Shown here in pieces: positions 46,633 through 59,904 of a DNA stretch of 64,000 bases. Position numbers and translations under genes: made by a program. Origin of the DNA: Zygnema circumcarinatum. Lineage: Eukaryota > Streptophyta > Zygnematophyceae > Zygnematales > Zygnemataceae. The DNA is taken from the NCBI GenBank assembly GCA_037447605.1, contig CM074809.1:2541297-2605296 (forward strand), written 5' to 3'. The stretch's first letter is position 1, and every line of letters starts with the position of its first letter. The notes below the pieces were generated by a model that saw only the letters and a program-made list of their open reading frames with translations, had not been told where the DNA came from and made no database searches.

Positions 46633-49387
46633 ATGATGCTTCCTCCACCAGTTCAGCACGGAGATAGAGTAAGCGTCGTTGCTCCAGCAGGACCCGTCCA
46701 AGCCGACCTCCTGGCCTCTGGCATAGCCGTTCTGCAGAGCTGGTGAGGAATTGATTTGCCAATATCTTGCTCCAATTATTGCACCTTGATTTTAATTGCG
46801 TTTCTTATATAGCAGCTCGTGTTGCTTTCATCCCTGAAAAAGGTTCGAAAGAGTACCCGAACCTTGATACCCGTGCAGGGGGCTTCATCCAGTAGTCCAT
46901 GAGCAGGTGCATCGCAAACAGGCTTATCTGGCAGGGCCTGATGAAGCGCGAACCAAGGCATTGGTGGAGGCCTTTACGGACCCCACAACGACAGCTGTCA
47001 TTTGTGCCAAGGGTGGATATGGCTGTACAAGGCTTCTTGTGCTGTTGGAGGAAGAGGAGTTGGATTGCCAAAATTTGTTGAAGAAACGATTTTTCGGCTT
47101 CAGTGATATTACGGCTCTTCACTGGTGGGAGGTCGGCATCAGAGAAAACCGTCCTAATTTGTGCTTCTGCTGATAGACTGAAATCCTTAAAGATTTCCAT
47201 CCAATTTGTGGATGCGGTTTAGGCAAACGTAAGAGAATTAATCTCCTGAGCGTTCTTGCATGGATCGAATTGTAATGCATGATATTTGTATCTATGAAGT
47301 ACCCAGTTAAGTCCGTATAGACTGTCAGCAATAATTGTAGACAGACTTTCTGTCTTTCGTAAGTCACTAGCTATGCCTTCAGAGGAACATACTGTCTCTT
47401 GGAGGCGTATCTTCCTGCTTGTTTACTCCTGTTTCCTTCAAGTGCTTGTCTTGATGTGCTAAGCAACCAGTGCAGAGGCGCCTTTCTTGAACACTGCATT
47501 CAAACTCCTAGCTTAAATTCCAGTAAAGCTGAACAGTTCGAATGTGAAATAGGAAAGTTGATCTAAGTTTTCCTTAGTAACAGCAGAATGTCTCTGCGTT
47601 CAGTTGGTTGCACAAAGTCCTGCCGGGGTACCATTCATTTCATTCGCCAATGCCTGCGACCTCACTGTTCACTGAGGGCAGCAAGGCGAGCAAGCTATCA
47701 CTGCGTGCAGCACTCTTTGAGCCAGAGCTGAAGTTCGCCTGTCCTCCTTTGCAGGTACATGGCCATAAGCTTGTCTGTGATTTGCAATTATCCGTAAATT
47801 AAGCTTGAAGTGAAATGCCACATGTAAGTTGCTGTTTGTTCTTTCGCTGAGTCTACTGTCGATAGCTGAGAGGGACAGGTAGTTAGAGGTTTTCTTGGCA
47901 GATGCATTTGCTTCATTATCTGTGGCTCTCCCTGTAACACTTAACCACGAACTATGATTGAGTTGCAAACTGGCACCTTCGATCCGAGAATGCTTGCATG
48001 TATAACTTGTTGTATGGAAGGCATGGTATGATGTTTTTAGATGCGTGATGTAGCAAACCATTATGATTTGGATGTCTCAATTACCATAGTGAGACGTTGA
48101 GAAAGCATGCATATGTCTGCTTTTGGAAAGACGGCCTGCAAGACTGCAGGCTCGTCCGCTTTTCTCCTCCTATACTGCATTTGGGCGGCTACTGTATGGA
48201 ACGATGGAGCAAGCAAAATTTGAATAAGCGATTGTGTTTCCTAGTGTCCAAACATCCTTTCGATTCTCTGATCTTATTTCTCCACTAAGCTCAAGATGGA
48301 TGAGCAGTTGATCTTGGCTAAAACTGCACCGAAAGCTTCGTGATCCTGGTGACAGCTCATTCTGAGCAGACAGATGGATGTTTCAACAACTCGCCGGAAT
48401 TTGTGTAACGATTCTCTGGCACTGTATGGAGTAATGAGTATCGGGTTCTGTTGAATGCAGGGCCAATGCCTGCAGATGGGCCGCGCAGCAGAACATGGCG
48501 GCATGGTGCGCGGCCGACTTGTCGGTGGAAACTTGTCATTGGTCGTCAGTTTGATCGGAACACCCTGGCAGATTGACCTGCAGGGCGCTATCTTGCTTCT
48601 GGAGGACGGTAGGACAGCTGCCATCTCCCAACCTCCTTTATGTGATAGTGGTTCTCCACGTTTATTAGTATGACCCAGTGTCTCGAGCAACCTGATTTTG
48701 AAGACTTGTGATTTATTCATAGGTTGCAGTTTCTGTTGTTGAGGTTGGCAGTAAATGAGGACATATATCGAGTGGACCGCATGTTCACACAGTTGGTCAC
48801 TGCTTCTGGAGGAGTAGGAGCCTTGGCGCAGTGGGGCGGTCTTGCTCTCGGGGACTTCACTGGCATTGCCGCAGACTTGCAAGGTGAGAGTTGGGTACAT
48901 GAAGTAAGCTGGCTGGGCTGCAGACTATGGTTCTTCCTATGGAGCATTCAGAGAGAGTATTTGAACTCAGTCCAAACCTTTCGCACAGGTTTCTAGGTTG
49001 TTCTTATGGCCGCATTGTTAGCCTAGAAGTAGAATTCCGCTCATAGGTTTTTTCTATTGTCTTTAGGTCCTTTTGTGGCCGGTTCCTCTTGGTTCCCCAT
49101 GTTCACTTTGTTCATGTACGTTTGATGGCATCACCATCGCAAAATTCATTTCTCTTTAACAACTGTTGGCTTCTTTATTGTCGTCAGAAAATACGAAGGC
49201 TGCAATGCAGGATAATTGCGAGAGAGACCTGGAAAGGTGGTTCTGGCTCTCTCAAATGCGGCTTCCTCCAAGCCTACCAGTGATTTCAGGTTTGCCTATC
49301 GGACACATAAAGGACAACAGGGTGGTGCCCATAGGCGCCGTGGTAGAAATGGATCTCAATTCCGGCACATTGCAAGCTGCATTATAA
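46633..49387 (+). CDS. LD-carboxypeptidase (peptidase family S66)
   Basis: Serine peptidase family S66, which in bacteria cleaves the L-Lys/DAP to D-Ala bond of murein tetrapeptides. Six exons join in phase: 46633-46742, 46879-47124, 47604-47754, 48461-48608, 48752-48883, 49188-49387; 328 residues, the normal family length. Motifs: GDRVSVVAPAGPVQADLLAS near the start, YLAGPDEARTKALVEAFTDP, GGYGC, GFSDITALH with the nucleophile Ser, GRLVGGNLSLVVSLIGTPWQ, LLLEDVNEDIYRVDR with the catalytic Glu, and GLPIGH with the catalytic His. All three catalytic residues are present. The protein starts directly with MMLPPPVQHGD, so no transit peptide is visible unless an upstream exon was missed. A plastid-peptidoglycan role is possible but unproven. 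Intron 5 carries a MITE remnant. Confidence 0.9.
49060..49145. mobile_element. Foldback MITE copy 5 (left half) in an intron
   Basis: GGTCCTTTTGTGGCCGGTTC, then CTCTTGGTTCCCCATG and ACGTTTGATGGCATCACCAT match the left arm of copy 2. It lies in the last intron of the LD-carboxypeptidase gene, about 45 bp before the last exon. Confidence 0.7.
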
Positions 49388-50399
49388 CTGGGTCGACTCC
49401 ATTGTTGCCAGGGATTTATTCGACGACAACACCGGAATAATGTGAAGCGTAGTTTGATTTTTCAGACTACAGTAGTGACATGGAGAGACCATTCTATTTG
49501 TTCAAACTGTATTTCCAGGCGAAGCTTATGGTTTTTTTTTGATGTTGTACCGTGGTTTTCTGTGTCATTTCCCGATTCATAATGGTCAGCTAATGATATC
49601 TTTATGGTTCTGGATACTTGGCATGAAGCTTCTCAACAGAAAACGGTGTTTGTCCTAGGGTAGGTTCAAGCACCACCTGCGCACCTAGGGCACTGAGTGC
49701 CCAACATTGAATGCAGGCTTGTTGCTTGAAAGGTCGTCCATGTCATTGCTTTTGCAAAGCTGTTTCATTCGAGTTGATACGTATTCGCTTGCTGCGCAGA
49801 GACTGAATATATCATTACATAACGTAATGTAAACACTCCAAGCCCTCGACCCAGGCACAAAGGAGAAAGCAACTTACAATAGGATAAGCATGTTTGAAAT
49901 CACTTGTGCAGTGCTTGCGTGGACTCACTCGTCAACAAGAGACTTACGAAATAATTTCTTTGCCTTTGGGGCAATACTCTCACTTTCCACATCTGTTTGG
50001 CTCGCCTAATGGACAAAGAGAGAGAGAAGAGTAAAACGGACAAGGAAGGAAAGGAAGTAAGAGAAAGGACGTTAGTAGCATTTTTATTTTTGTGATGGTT
50101 TTGAGACAGCGCTGGCGGGAATTGTCGATATAGAATTAGATTAAGCTATTATGGAGCTTGTTCACAATCAAAAGTTTTGGATTCGTGCTAACGAGCTCGT
50201 AGTATTAGAAAGCCTCTAAGCATTAGTTCCCTACCTTTCTGAAAAGTGAGGGAAGTGATGCCCATAAGCTTTTCCGAGCATGAGTATCACAACACGGCCC
50301 AACATTACGAGGTGTGGCAGCCGTGTGCTATCTCAAGGAAACCCTTATTCTGTTTGCCAATGTACGCTTGCGAATGCTCCAGCGAGGCATGCAGGATTG
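49388..50399. other. Convergent 3' flanks
   Basis: Between the stop codons of the LD-carboxypeptidase (+) and HECT ligase (-) genes. No further gene seen; AT-rich 3' UTR-like sequence. Confidence 0.55.
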
Positions 50400-53300
50400 T
50401 CACACGAGCCCAAACCCTTCCGAATTGTTGATTGCAAGGAGTAGTCTTTCTCTCAACTGCACACATCGAAACAAGAGGCCCAGCATTTCACTCGAGGCTC
50501 GAAGGGAAGGGGGAGGGGGGCGGGAGGAGGGGTGAGGGGGGAAGGGGGGAGGGGAAAGGGGGAAAGGGGAGGAGGGAGGGTGAAGGGGGGCGGGAGAGGA
50601 AATGGGGGAGGGAAACGGGAAGGGGGGAGAAACACTGCCTTTTTATTGAACATTTCCTACATCCCGAACTCGAGCTCTGCCACCAGTCACAAGGACAACT
50701 CACTTTTCCACGGCTACTGTACTCGGGAAGGAGAAGATGATTGAAACACGTGTGGGATGTAGGCAGCCTTTCAGAGTCTGGACCTGTGAGCCAGCACCCA
50801 CCAGCGAGCTTGAGATGCAGGCAACCTGTAAATTCCAAAAAAAAAAAATTGACTTTCAAAAAAGTCCCCCATGGAAACCTGGAAACCTGTATTTTAGCTA
50901 CTGCAGCTCTGTTCCACTTTGCTGCACTACTCCAAAGCATTTGCACTTCACTTCAAAACAGCATGAATGAATACACCTTGGCGAAAGATGACAAAGGGCA
51001 GAGCCGCCAGGCCCTGGATAGGCGCACGATCGCTCCCTGTGGCAAAACTCAGCAGCTGTCTCTTTTGCTCCTCAGCAAGGCCGTGTATAACCTGTTCAAG
51101 ACAAGGAGACTGCTTCAGTTGACAGCAAGTCATGCTACATCAGGGACTGGAGTACATGTCACCACTCTATGGGCCAATGCCCGATTTCGCTTTCATTTAA
51201 ATAGAGAGTCTCCAAAAATCCCGTTATTCAATATAATGCCCTTCCTTCCTCACCATTTTCTCCGGAGTGACAAAAGCGTCTCCAAGGAGACAAAGACTAA
51301 TTATAAATCCATTGCAAGCCAATGATTGTCAACAAATTCAGCTGAGGATGAATGCCTACACTCAGCTGTGCAGCTGCAGAGGAGCAATCACCAGATCAGG
51401 GACGAGAGCACTCTTGCAACAAAACATCACCTTTGGGTTTGAGTATAGATGTTTGCAAGCTGATCGTTTGCACTATGGAGCAAGGTATCACTCTGGTTTC
51501 AAGCTTCATCTAAGTTATTATTGTGCCTCACTGGATTCAGTACTTTCAAGCTCAGGTCTCCCTCCCAGACATTACTCTGCTTTCAGTTCGTGTAAAGCTC
51601 TCGGGGCCACACAGATAAGGGCAGTTACCTCCCAGAAGTCCTTAATGATGGGTGAATCTTTGGTATAGCCCCCCTCATAGCGGGTCGCTCGCTCCCTGCA
51701 TGCCGTGCAAGCAAACATGCACCTTGGAGAGTTAGCATGTCTCAGACGGCGTTGATCGTTTGTGAACTTGTCCATAAGCGAGGACAACGACGAGATTGTG
51801 AACTACAAAATGAGCAAGAAAAACCACGGCCTTCTCGTGTCACTCAAGCTAGTGCAATCTGCCTATAACTAGAGGAATACTCACATCGACAAGCACTACA
51901 TTTAAGATCCTGACCTACAACTTGACGAATGAGGATGCAATCCAACAAAGAGGCGAAAAAAAGCAGAACTTGGAAACAAATACGAAGCTTACCTTCACAG
52001 CAGGAACACCAATGGAGCAAATAGGGCACTCACAGGGCCAGGAAGTCGAGAGTAGCGCTACCACATATGAGAAGCCGCAGCTCTTCGGGTCGCAACATTT
52101 GCAGTACACGCCCACCACAAATGCGATGGAATCCTCGACTGAATGCTGCAAATGGCTGCTCTATGGCTTCGTTTAGATAGTACTGCACACAGCCCGTTCG
52201 CCATAGCCATATCAGTGCTTTGTTGGCTTTTAGCACAGCCGCAGCCCAACTCTGCAATATTGCAGTACACAATCATGTGCAGATAGGCATTGAGGAGTCT
52301 AGTCTTGATCTATGGAGGTCAGGGTCAGGCTGATGAAAGGCAATGTGCACACATAAAATCTTCTTGCTACTAACTGAGAAAAACACAAACTACGGCGGCA
52401 GATACAGAAAAGAAAAAAAATTTAGAATCGAAGTCACTGCCTAAGAATAGCCACCTAGTCAGCAAAATAGTAAAGCAGACTGAAGTCTCCTCAACGTAGA
52501 AAGCAACCTTTTTGAAACCAAATAGGTTCCTCTACAGCTTCCTACAAAGGTTCTTTGGCCATCACAATTGAAAGCAAAAGGTGAGCAGGAAGTGGGAGGC
52601 TTACATTCACACAAAGGTCCACATATTCCTGCCTGTTCTCTGCAGTGACATTTATGTTGCTTCCACCTTCCTTCAGATCTACAGTGCTAGTTTCCCCAAA
52701 CATGTCACAGACTGAAATCTGAAAAGCCCGCATATATACATCCTGCATGGGAAGTCCATGGTTCAGCTACATGTGTGCAAACGAATATGGAGCCATTTAA
52801 ACAGCCTACGCTGCTCCCATCATGCAGAACTGGAGGACAGGACTATGGTTGGGCTCTATGAGCACACATGCTCACATTCGATCTACTGTCCGCACAGGAA
52901 AACCACAACTCCTTGTTAAGAGCTTCAGAATGTTTTCTAGGTTACGGAGCTGTTGGAAGAGTCCGTTCCGACTCCTTGGATCACCATTTTATGAAGGGCA
53001 TCGGATATATTGGACAAATGCAAATGCCACTTCCATGCCTAGCAGCCCAGTAAAGGAGGCAGTAAGTGCTGCAACTGCATTCTCATTTTGATAACGCTAC
53101 ACAATGTTAATTCACCTACTTGCACATCCCCTTGGAAGCTCAGCAAATCTTTGAGGCCCCTTGCCAATTGAGGATCGACCTGCAAGCAAGAGCATGAAAA
53201 TCAGCGGCCCCACTTCAGCCCATGCCACGTAGAAGGGTGGATGTGGGACTAACAGGAGAATGTATAAATGGACAGTTAGATGGATAGATAGACGGAAAGA

Positions 53301-56300
53301 CGTAAAAGGAGAGGCGGATCGACAGACGGAGGACCATGCATATCACAAATAAGGTTAGCAAAATAGTTAAGTGGGAGGGGAAACAGATAGACCTAAGGCA
53401 ATATTTATAGACTAAGGCACTGCTTGCAAGGGGTTCTAGCAATTTTGACTGTGCATACTCCTCTCCGTCAGTGCAAGATCTACATACGCTTCATAGTAAC
53501 TATGCATCTCATGTGTCCCAAACAACCAGAAAAGTTCGTAGAGACAGTAACTTTCTGAAGGTGAAAACATGCCAGTTTTGCACAACCACCAATGGCTACA
53601 TAGCGTCATACATGTCATTTGTATTTTCAACAACAACTCAACAGCAAAATCAGGAATTTCACCTCCATCAAATCGTTGAAATGGCCAGACTGCCCAAGGA
53701 GCTTCTTGTAGACGATAGAAGGAAAGCGGAGGTCCAAAATGTGGCCGTTGTAGGTTGCAAGCGACAATATAGTTCCGATGAGTTCGTAGGAAGTGATGAG
53801 GTCCGGGTCCACCATCCACGATTTGGCGCTGAACCAGCATTGGCGGGTCTCCTCGTCGTACGAAAACATGCCGTACTGCGAAGGGATGGAGGCAAGCAGA
53901 GGGGCAGACTTCAGACACACGCTCTGGAAGGAAGGGAGAATGTGGGTCGGGAAAAGTCGTTAAACCAATTCAGATACTTCCTTCAATGTAATTCACATTT
54001 AAAGAAGACGAGCCAACAGACACCCAATGGATAGAGTGTGACAAGTCTCCCCGCAAGTATTTTGCAATGTTGTAACTTCTTCATATAAAAAAGGTGAAAT
54101 AGGAAAGGAAAAGGTGAAGTGCGTGAAGTGCGTAAGCGGACATATAGGCAGCCAGTCACTTTGTGTGATGTTTTCCAAGAAGCAGACCAACCAGCTTGTG
54201 CCAACCAATAGAGCATCGGACAGAAGAGAACGTTCCTTAAGAAATAAGAGCATTGCAATTTCAGCCTAGGCCAATCTGCAATGTCATTGTAATCGAGCAT
54301 TTCCGAGTTGAGGGATAATTATTCAAGCCACCACATGCGACCGAGGTTAAAGAATGACCATATTGGTGGTACACACATATGACAACGTTTTTGTTTGGAC
54401 AGCCGAGGGGAGGAAGTGCGAGATGGCGGAAACCCTCTCGCGTCATTCCCGTATGTGGTAAAAGTGCACCTTTGGGTCGAAAATCTTTCTGACAATGAGC
54501 TGGAAAAACTCCTTCTGCACGCCCCCTTCATCCACTCCATCTTCTCCTACGAACTGGACCTACACAACAGCTCTTGCGAACGAGAAAGATAAGTGGAAGA
54601 CATTGGAATAAGTGCAAAAGCTTCTATCCACTATTGCTGCACCGACAACTCACTTAATAACGCCAATGTGCCCATTTATTCAGAAAGCAGCAAAATGAGT
54701 GTCTCAGCTCAGCACGGGTAGACAAAAATACAAAAAGCTAAAGCATTACGTGCGTGCTCACCACACTTGCAACTGCAAAGAGAGAGGAGCTTTATGCCTT
54801 AAAATGAAAGAAACACAGAGCGGCGTGTGTGAAGGCCAAACCAACTGCTAAGACCGCAAAGAACTGTTGTCAATTGAGCATTGTGGCAGGGACGATGAAG
54901 GTGAACCGATATCGATCTGAAGATCTCCAAAACATAGTATCACTAAAACACATTTGATTACTAGTCAATCAACTAAAGATTCACGAAGATATACCAAGGA
55001 GAAGACTGAGATTCAAGATGCTATGTTGACAAACCTTGAGGGGCTTCAATAGGTCCTCTGGCCGTCTCTGTACCTACAATAGCAACAAATGAGATGCTAT
55101 CAATGTCGGGATGCTATCAATATTTAACCTCAACATAATTCAGATCTAAAGAAATACACGCCAGTGTAAGCACTGCCAAAAGGTTGGCGCCTGACTGGTG
55201 AACAGTCCCATATTGAGGCAGCATGTGCGGTTTGCCATCAACAGGAGGCATAAGCTCGCCTTGAGGTTAGGGTAGAGGAAGAAAGCAGCTCACTCCAGTT
55301 GGGCCACGAAAATATTTCAGCTTCAAAGGCGAAGACCATGTCCAGTCACTGCTCTATTTTACAGGTGTATTCATTCCTATGCACTTTCAAAGTCGTTAAT
55401 TAACTTCTTTTGAATCTATTCCTTAACAATGTTACCTGAATAATTGCGTCAGCAATAATGTGTTCCCGTCGAACCCTTATAACATTGAAAGGAATTCCTC
55501 CTCCAAGGAAAAAGGAGCGCAACAATGCATCCTCGAACTGATGGCTCATTTGCGACCTCGAATCAAGGTGCAGTATCCGGCTCTTGCTTTCAGTATTGTA
55601 CAAAAATGGATAATTACAAAAGGAGAAGTCGTATCTGCTTTTGTAAGAAAGCCACCTGAACGTGTGTTACACACTAAGCCAAACCATTCAGGCATCAGAC
55701 CCACAGAACTACTCCGGGCAGACACGTGGAATTTGAAAACGCAATCACAACGGTCACGCTTGACAAATGCGTAACGTGAGAATAAGCAAGACCAGTTGAG
55801 AGAAGCGACTTCGAATCCTGTCATGTAACAAGATTGTATCCAGTTCTAGGCATAGCCGGGAGACATTGGATTCCACGTATCCTCATCTTAATCGATGGTG
55901 CATGACTCAACACCTCTAAAACAGCATCCATTAAGATGTAGAGAATAGTACTGCAACTGCGAGGAAAAGCCTCTCAGCGTGCAAATTTAAAAGAAGCTTG
56001 TTGACGGTTTACCTGTCTGCATGCTCCCAGTGAAAATAGTCTTCCTCAATGTTGAAATCTTCATTATTTACAGCGTCGTTGTAGAATGCAGAGAAACTCA
56101 GACGATGCTCTCGCTCATTAGATCTATCTGTCTTTTGGTCAAAGAACCAATAGCTTAATCTAAACCTTCGTTTCCAAGTGATAAGCAACGAAGTGCCTTA
56201 GACAAGCCTCTACGGCTCAGAGGCAAGAAAAGGCTGCTCCATGGTTACTTAAATCTCCATAATTTTGGCGCTACTTCCTCCACTGATTCGGGAAATACTA

Positions 56301-59300
56301 ATTAAAACTAATTGAGACTAAGTCTCACCGCGGAATGATGAATCCCCAATGGCTTGTAGTCAAGACAGATGAAAAAAAAGGGCAAGATACTGAAAAGGGG
56401 TAAAAGCAAGGGGGGTAGCAAGTTGACATGCTATTCTTCCTTCAGTTCTGTCATCTTTGAGAACTGTTTCTATGCACCTTCTCGCTACTCAGATCATTGC
56501 GGAATGGAGGATACAAAGCAGTGCAAGCACCTTGGCAGCCACGGCGGCAGGTTCCATGAGTTGGGATGAGTCGTACAAACTAATTGCCAGGAACTGCTGA
56601 ATCAGTCCGACCATTTCTTCAAATCTCTCTTTTGGATACCTGCATTCACGTATGCATCCATCTCCACTTTAGACAAAGAAAAAAAAACCACTAAACTATG
56701 TACTGGGCTCCACTACAGGAACAGTCGTGAATGCAATCATAAACCCAGTGCGTCTGCAAGGGATATCGTCTCTAATTCACGATCGAAGACCAGGAGCAGA
56801 CCCATACACATTCTCCTGCTGCGAGTCAAAAACACTACCAATGTAATACGACATTCGTGTGGAAATGTGGGTTTGCAATCGTCAAAGAAGTCCCACTTAT
56901 CAACTGCAGCGATAAATGCGTCTTCTCCTGAAATTGGGAGCCCCACCAGGACAGTGCACAGCTTCTTTAGAACTCGATGATGTTCAGGTTCCATGAACAA
57001 CGGATTCTGCACGTTGTAGGAAATACCACAAGGGTTACATCAATAAGTCAGCAGTACTGCACAGAGACATTATAGGTGGGGACATCCAATAGAAAGTTGA
57101 TTCAACCGTTGGTTAGCGTCCCAATACAAAAAAACATGGGCAGGAAAAGCCACCTGACACAAATACAGTAGGCATGCAGAAAGTCCGCTAATTCAACATA
57201 GACCTAGACACGGAAACGACAGCTACTGGATGCCAAAGTGGGGGAGGTAAAACTTGGCGTTTGTTCACGCAGGTAGAACATGGAAGGGTCTTGGGACACA
57301 AGTTTTCGGGATGCAGCCTTCAGGAACCATTCTCAATCCACATATAGCCAGCAGGAAGCATCGCCTTGAGAAAGCATCCAAACGATAATGAAACCATCAC
57401 TCCAACAAAATGCACGAAAATAACTTGGAAGACTCACTTCCAATAATATCATAAGGGGGCGAACTGCAATTCCTGCAGCATCTTCCCAGCTTTGCTTTGC
57501 TGCTTCAGATGCTAACTGGTCGGTAGCGTCCATGAGGGCATTGATGACTTCTTTGCTTCCCTGCAATCCGGTGCCGGCCGCATGGTAAAGCTTCATGCAA
57601 AGATTACACCAAGGGCCAGGAAAAGGAACGCGGCTATTCCAGTTTTTCGTTGCCAATTAAAAACTCCAAATTTCCAGCTTTATTGGTTTTCACAAGTTTG
57701 TGAACAGTCGGCCTTCTATCACTACATCATGTCATTCTGCTGTATCATTCCTTTTGTTTTTGGTTGAAATTGTAAATGCACTTCCCGCCTTTCCCCGCGC
57801 CCAAAAGTGAAATAGAAGCCGCAGCAGCAATGCACATGAGCTGCAGTGGAAATGGAAAATTCTTACTACGATATTGAGAACAAAACAGAAACTTTATTAT
57901 TGCAAAAATTCCTTACCAGAGAAATTAGCCCAGTATAGAATTGAGTGGTGGCATCAAAATCAACACCTGCATCCGAATAGACTATCAGATTCTAGAAATG
58001 CACGAGGTGTTATCAATCACATGCTATAACCCATGATCCAAATGCTAACGTTGTGTTCTAGGCAGTTTGAAAGGGGAAAGCACATATTGTTTGCAAGTAT
58101 GATATTCATCGAGACTAAAAGCTACTTCAAATTTGTGCATTTGCAGCACAACGTGCTTGGGAAGTTGTCATCAATTTAGTTCTAAATTACAAACTTTAAA
58201 TCCAATAATAGAGGGATCAGATCTGGACATCAAAATGCACAGTCACTATTCGAGAAATCATTTCCTCAACGCATGAAGAATGTGGACGAAGTATCAAATG
58301 TGTTCTGTTCGTTATGTGAACTTCTTAACGTTCACCAGACGAAACGAAAGCCACCAAGGGTCAGATTCAAGCAAATTCCAAACAGTTTCACATTCAACTT
58401 AAAATCCAGTTCTTGTTCGACTTGTAATCATCTTTCAACAACAGTATTCTCACCTAAGATGTTAGTGAGTTTCTCACTTCCTTCAAATTCAAAGAATCCT
58501 TTTGCTTTCTTGTTTGCAACAAACACAAGTGCCTGTTAAACATTAGGTTCAAACAGGCTGCAGCTGAGACGAAACAAGATAGGAACATGAGTGCTTTTAA
58601 TTTGGGAAGGGCCGAGGGTAAGCTATTGGACCTGGCAAGTTGTCGCCGTCCCCCTGGAGCCAAAAAGCTACAGTTAATAGCTCGATTTTTGAGAAGACGG
58701 CACTAATGAGTTCGATTAGATGAGAGAAGTCCTTGCTTTCGTGTGCAGTCTTCAGCGACCTTAAAAGTGATTGACTATCCGGTGGCTGCTGCACTGCAAG
58801 TTAAATGCGATGAAACAAAAGGAGAATAAGACATGAATTTTACAAATGTTAACTCCTCCAATGAATTTGTCAACAATATTAATTCCCTGTGCGCCTTGTG
58901 CAGTGGACAATGATATGCAGATGAAGCGTATATGGTGATATGGTAAAACGACAAAGAAGCGACAAAGAGTTCACAGAGTTCTCCTTACTTGCACCACATG
59001 CCAGCTTAAGCGCAAGTGCTGCTGTTTGGTCTGCGCTTAGTCCTCTTTCAGATAAGGCGTGAAAGTGCCTGCAATTCCAGACCAACAAAACCTTGCTCCT
59101 GGGAACTTGTAGTCTCTGACGTAGAGTAACTTAACATCCTATTGAGGCTTTCCTGCGGATAGCAATATGGACAAAGATCAAATACACAGACTTGGCAGTC
59201 GGAAAATCCATAGGAGACAGACGCCATGAAATGGCCAAGTATTTTCGGTTTTACAACCAATCATAGCGTACATTCTGGTTGAACTTACGGACACCATAAA

Positions 59301-59738
59301 CTTCCACATCAGAAACAAGGTTCAGTTGTGGTCATTTAATACTATACCGATAACAAGCATGCCTGGTTTAAAGATGCTCAATATCAAAAGCAAACTCGCT
59401 TTTTGAAATAGCCAGTTCTGCGGCGATCATCAACTTACGAGGGGTTTGTGACAGGCCTAACATAATCTGAATATTGCGCAGCCAGCACTAATAGGCCCTT
59501 ACCATAGAGACTGAACTATAAATTTCCAGTCTTTTGCAAAGCTCGTCATTCTGAGAATTTTGTCCAATCCGATGGGCAAAAGTGCTGCTTAACGGGCAGA
59601 AGCACGTGAATGTTGGTGCGTAGCTCACCTGAACAATGTTCTCCTGAACTCTTCTTTGGCAGAACCTCCCTGGCGCTCGGTATTATCCAGTTTCAAGTGT
59701 TTTGCCTCACGGGTTTGCTGTTCACTGAAAGCCCGAAA
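50400..59738 (-). CDS. HECT E3 ubiquitin ligase, UBE3A/HECTD2-like
   Basis: Accepts ubiquitin on a HECT cysteine and passes it to substrates. Many exons; the C-terminal ones are defined, including 50783-50704 and 50456-50400 (stop). N-lobe landmarks: [20 protein letters not shown] near 56070-56000, [28 protein letters not shown] near 55480, [61 protein letters not shown]-lobe: [66 protein letters not shown] with catalytic Cys codon 50746-50748, ending [14 protein letters not shown]. This is closest to animal UBE3A/HECTD2. Upstream, [10 protein letters not shown] near 56540 and exons up to 59160 continue the reading. The exon at 59724-59640 is probable and an initiating ATG near 60200 possible; the 5' end is unresolved. 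Confidence 0.85.
50500..50632. repeat. G-rich purine repeat in the last HECT intron
   Basis: GGGGGAGGGG/GGGGAAAGGG tract, read as polypyrimidine on the gene strand. It fills most of the intron between 50704 and 50456. Non-coding. Confidence 0.85.
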
Positions 59739-59771
59739 ACTAGAGTAACTGCATGAGAACTGCTGCAATCT

Positions 59772-59904
59772 CAGGTGAATGTAACTCAGTAAGCCAATCC
59801 GTGTCCTTACTGTCCACACAGATGGAAATACTAGTTGCGATGACTCGCTGGTTGAGTTACTCTTCTTAAAAGACCAATTTACTTTAGGGTGCGGAAGATG
59901 AACA
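59772..59904 (+). repeat. 132-bp dispersed repeat, copy 2
   Basis: Same orientation and near-identical ends as 13343-13474, with about a dozen differences and one or two single-base indels. Sits just upstream of the most 5' probable HECT exon. Confidence 0.75.
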
